Part shown: one piece after another, positions 61,231-64,000 of the stretch
How the letters are laid out: each line of letters begins with the position of its first letter
Numbering within the stretch: the stretch's first letter is position 1
NCBI GenBank assembly: GCA_030147505.1
Contig: JASBVG010000025.1
Span: forward strand, 62,001-126,000
Source of the DNA: Tardiphaga sp.
Lineage (GTDB): Bacteria; Pseudomonadota; Alphaproteobacteria; Rhizobiales; Xanthobacteraceae
Length of the DNA: 64,000 nt
Direction: 5' to 3'
The notes under the pieces: generated by a model
The model's input: the letters and a program-made list of their open reading frames with translations, nothing else
Databases searched by the model: none
What the model was told of the DNA's origin: nothing
Made by a program: the position numbers and the translations under genes

Positions 61231-61353
61231 GTCATTCCAGAGCGCGCGGTTACGCGCGAATCCGAAATCTCGAAGTAGCTTGGCGCTTCTGACATGCTGG
61301 CGTGTCACATGTCGAGATTCCGGGCCTGCGCAAGACGCGCAGCCCGGAATGAC
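61231..61353. repeat. GTCATTCC...GGAATGAC intergenic repeat
   Basis: Outer arms GTCATTCC (61231-61238) and GGAATGAC (61346-61353) enclose two further hairpins, including TTCCGGGC...GCCCGGAA with a TGCGC / GCGCA inner stem. It fills the space between the exporter and phbB genes. It resembles a dispersed rhizobial palindrome and explains false upstream starts for the exporter. Confidence 0.7.
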
Positions 61354-61372
61354 GAGCACGCTGCCTAACACA

Positions 61373-62098
61373 TCACGCGTGATACTGTCCGCCATTCACC
61401 GTCAGCGTCGAGCCGGTGATGAAGCCGGCATCGTCGGCGGCGAGGAACAGCACCGCGCGCGCGATTTCCTCGGGCTCGCCGAGGCGGCCGACAGGAATCA
61501 GCGGAAGAATGCTCCTCTCCAGCACGTCCTTCGGCACCGCCTGCACCATCTCGGTGTTGATGTAGCCGGGGCAGATCACGTTCACGGTGATGCCGAGCTT
61601 GGCATTCTCCAGCGCGAGCGCCTTGGTGAAACCGATGTCGCCCGCCTTGGCGGCGGAGTAGTTGACCTGGCCGAACTGACCCTTCTGCCCGTTGATCGAC
61701 GAAATGTTGATGACACGGCCGAATTTGCGCGACCTCATGCCATCGATGACAGGCTTGGTCATATTGAACAGCGAGCCGAGATTCGTGTTCACGACCGCAT
61801 GCCAGGATTCCGGCGTCATCTTGTGAAAGGCACCGTCCTTGGTGATGCCCGCATTGTTGATCAGCACTTCCACCGGTCCGAGCTCGGCCTCGACCTTCTT
61901 GATGCCCTCGGCGCAAGCTTCGAAGGACGAGACGTCCCATTTGTAGACAGGAATGGCGGTCTCGCTCTTGAATTTCTCGGCCGCGGCGTCGTTGCCGGCA
62001 TAGGTGGCGGCGACCTTGTAGCCGGCATCCTTCAACGCCTTGCTGATGGCTGCGCCAATACCTCGTGTTCCACCGGTCACTACTGCTACGCGCGCCAT
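61373..62098 (-). CDS. phbB: Acetoacetyl-CoA reductase PhbB
   Basis: A 241-residue short-chain dehydrogenase. The NADPH motif is VVTGGTRGIGAAISK, the active site includes S133/S134 in INISSINGQ, Y147 and K151 in NYSAAKAG. It reduces acetoacetyl-CoA to (R)-3-hydroxybutyryl-CoA in polyhydroxybutyrate synthesis. The ATG at 62098 has GGGAGGA five bases before. It follows phbA, but a terminator lies between, so it may be partly independent. Confidence 0.93.
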   Translation of the reverse strand: MARVAVVTGGTRGIGAAISKALKDAGYKVAATYAGNDAAAEKFKSETAIPVYKWDVSSFEACAEGIKKVEAELGPVEVLINNAGITKDGAFHKMTPESWHAVVNTNLGSLFNMTKPVIDGMRSRKFGRVINISSINGQKGQFGQVNYSAAKAGDIGFTKALALENAKLGITVNVICPGYINTEMVQAVPKDVLERSILPLIPVGRLGEPEEIARAVLFLAADDAGFITGSTLTVNGGQYHA

Positions 62099-62169
62099 GT
62101 CGTCCTCCCGAAAATCAATTCTGAAATTATAGTAGCGAGTTAAGCTGGCGCTACGATGAACATCAAGAA

Positions 62170-62200
62170 AAAACGCCCGACGCATTGCGCCGGGCGTTTT
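62170..62200 (-). terminator. Terminator between phbA and phbB
   Basis: The stem AAAACGCCCG / CGGGCGTTTT encloses an 11-base loop. On the minus strand it is followed by TTTCTTG. It lies just after phbA and ahead of the phbB start, so it should reduce read-through. Confidence 0.75.
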
Positions 62201-62279
62201 GATTTGATCGACGATGCAACGTCAATCGCTGTGTGCAGTGCAATCGCGCGCTGAAGTTTTCAGCGCGCATGCTGCTCTT

Positions 62280-63786
<1,507 letters not shown>

Positions 63787-64000
63787 ATGGCGAAAACAGA
63801 TCAACCGACCACTATCAAGAAATATGCAAACCGCCGGCTCTATAATACCGGGACGAGTACGTATGTGACGCTGGAAGACCTCGCCGCCATGGTGAAGGAC
63901 GGCGAGGATTTCCTCGTCTACGACGCCAAGACCGGTGACGACATCACCCGACAGGTGCTCGCGCAGATCATTTTCGAACAGGAAAACAAGGCCGGCCAGA
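63787..64000 (+). CDS. phaR: Polyhydroxyalkanoate synthesis regulator PhaR (3' end outside window)
   Basis: The first 71 residues of PhaR. The PHB/PHA accumulation regulator DNA-binding domain is clear: TIKKYANRRLYNTGTSTYVT, then LEDLAAMVKDGEDFLVYDAK and TGDDITRQVLAQIIFEQE. PhaR represses PHB-related genes (phasins, phaR itself) and is displaced from DNA by PHB granules. The gene continues past the window end. It is divergent from phbA. Confidence 0.94.
   Translation, partial: MAKTDQPTTIKKYANRRLYNTGTSTYVTLEDLAAMVKDGEDFLVYDAKTGDDITRQVLAQIIFEQENKAGQ

Noticed and set aside
61215-61295. Longer exporter start at 61295 or 61235
   Set aside because: Those starts fall in the palindromic repeat, have no ribosome binding site, and add residues not seen in YddG-like proteins.

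Overview
This is a contiguous piece of a GC-rich alphaproteobacterial chromosome. The best match by gene content is the Nitrobacteraceae (Bradyrhizobium, Rhodopseudomonas, Tardiphaga, Afipia group). The main pointers are the phaR / phbA-phbB block, the aroK-aroB-CBS protein run opposite xerD, the rhizobial-type glycerol ABC operon, and several short palindromic intergenic repeats typical of this family. The genus is inference. No rRNA, tRNA, CRISPR array, transposase or prophage was seen. About 60 genes fill the window, and the first (MoxR) and last (PhaR) are cut by its edges.

Layout. 1-6353: MoxR ATPase, DUF58 and two large VWA-like membrane proteins in one overlapping operon. 6357-9442: an intergenic repeat, then a zinc-type module in which a 21-bp perfect palindrome resembling a Zur box precedes a His/Cys-rich DUF2946 protein and a ZnuD-like TonB receptor. 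9576-18140: housekeeping and accessory genes (GNAT, Nudix, phosphoesterase, an ScfR/PrpR-like regulator with a Cys motif, DUF1330, MltB-type transglycosylase, DUF1993, old yellow enzyme). 18368-21905: a catabolic island (RraA, DUF1932 dehydrogenase, Bug-type binding protein, divergent GntR). 22009-30577: a complete glycerol uptake and oxidation operon, glpR-D-S-T-P-Q-U-V, on the minus strand. 30677-37083: fatty acid beta-oxidation genes (FadE, thiolase, FadJ-like, acyl-CoA thioesterase). 37416-43183: flavin reductase and an RND efflux pump with its TetR repressor and a clear operator. 43227-48597: MFS transporter, YegD-like Hsp70 and Tex. 48604-52858: amidase, cytosine-deaminase-like amidohydrolase, NTF2-like protein and a second Bug protein, a likely nitrogen-compound catabolic set. 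52952-57407: CBS/CNNM protein, aroB, aroK, a 48-residue membrane peptide and xerD. 57502-61214: siderophore-interacting reductase, methyltransferase, glyoxalase II, DUF985 cupin and a YddG-like exporter. 61373-64000: phbB, phbA and the start of phaR (polyhydroxybutyrate synthesis and its regulator).

The physiological theme is uptake and breakdown of carbon sources feeding acetyl-CoA and storage polymer: glycerol uptake, beta-oxidation, two catabolic clusters with Bug binding proteins, and PHB synthesis. Metal acquisition and efflux modules lie between them. The observations most worth following are the Zur-box / DUF2946 / receptor unit, with a 13-bp inverted repeat joining the first gene's stop to the receptor's ribosome binding site; the asymmetric GlpS/GlpT ATPase pair; a hairpin over the glpR ribosome binding site; and the evenly phased operator-like repeats before the ScfR-family gene.
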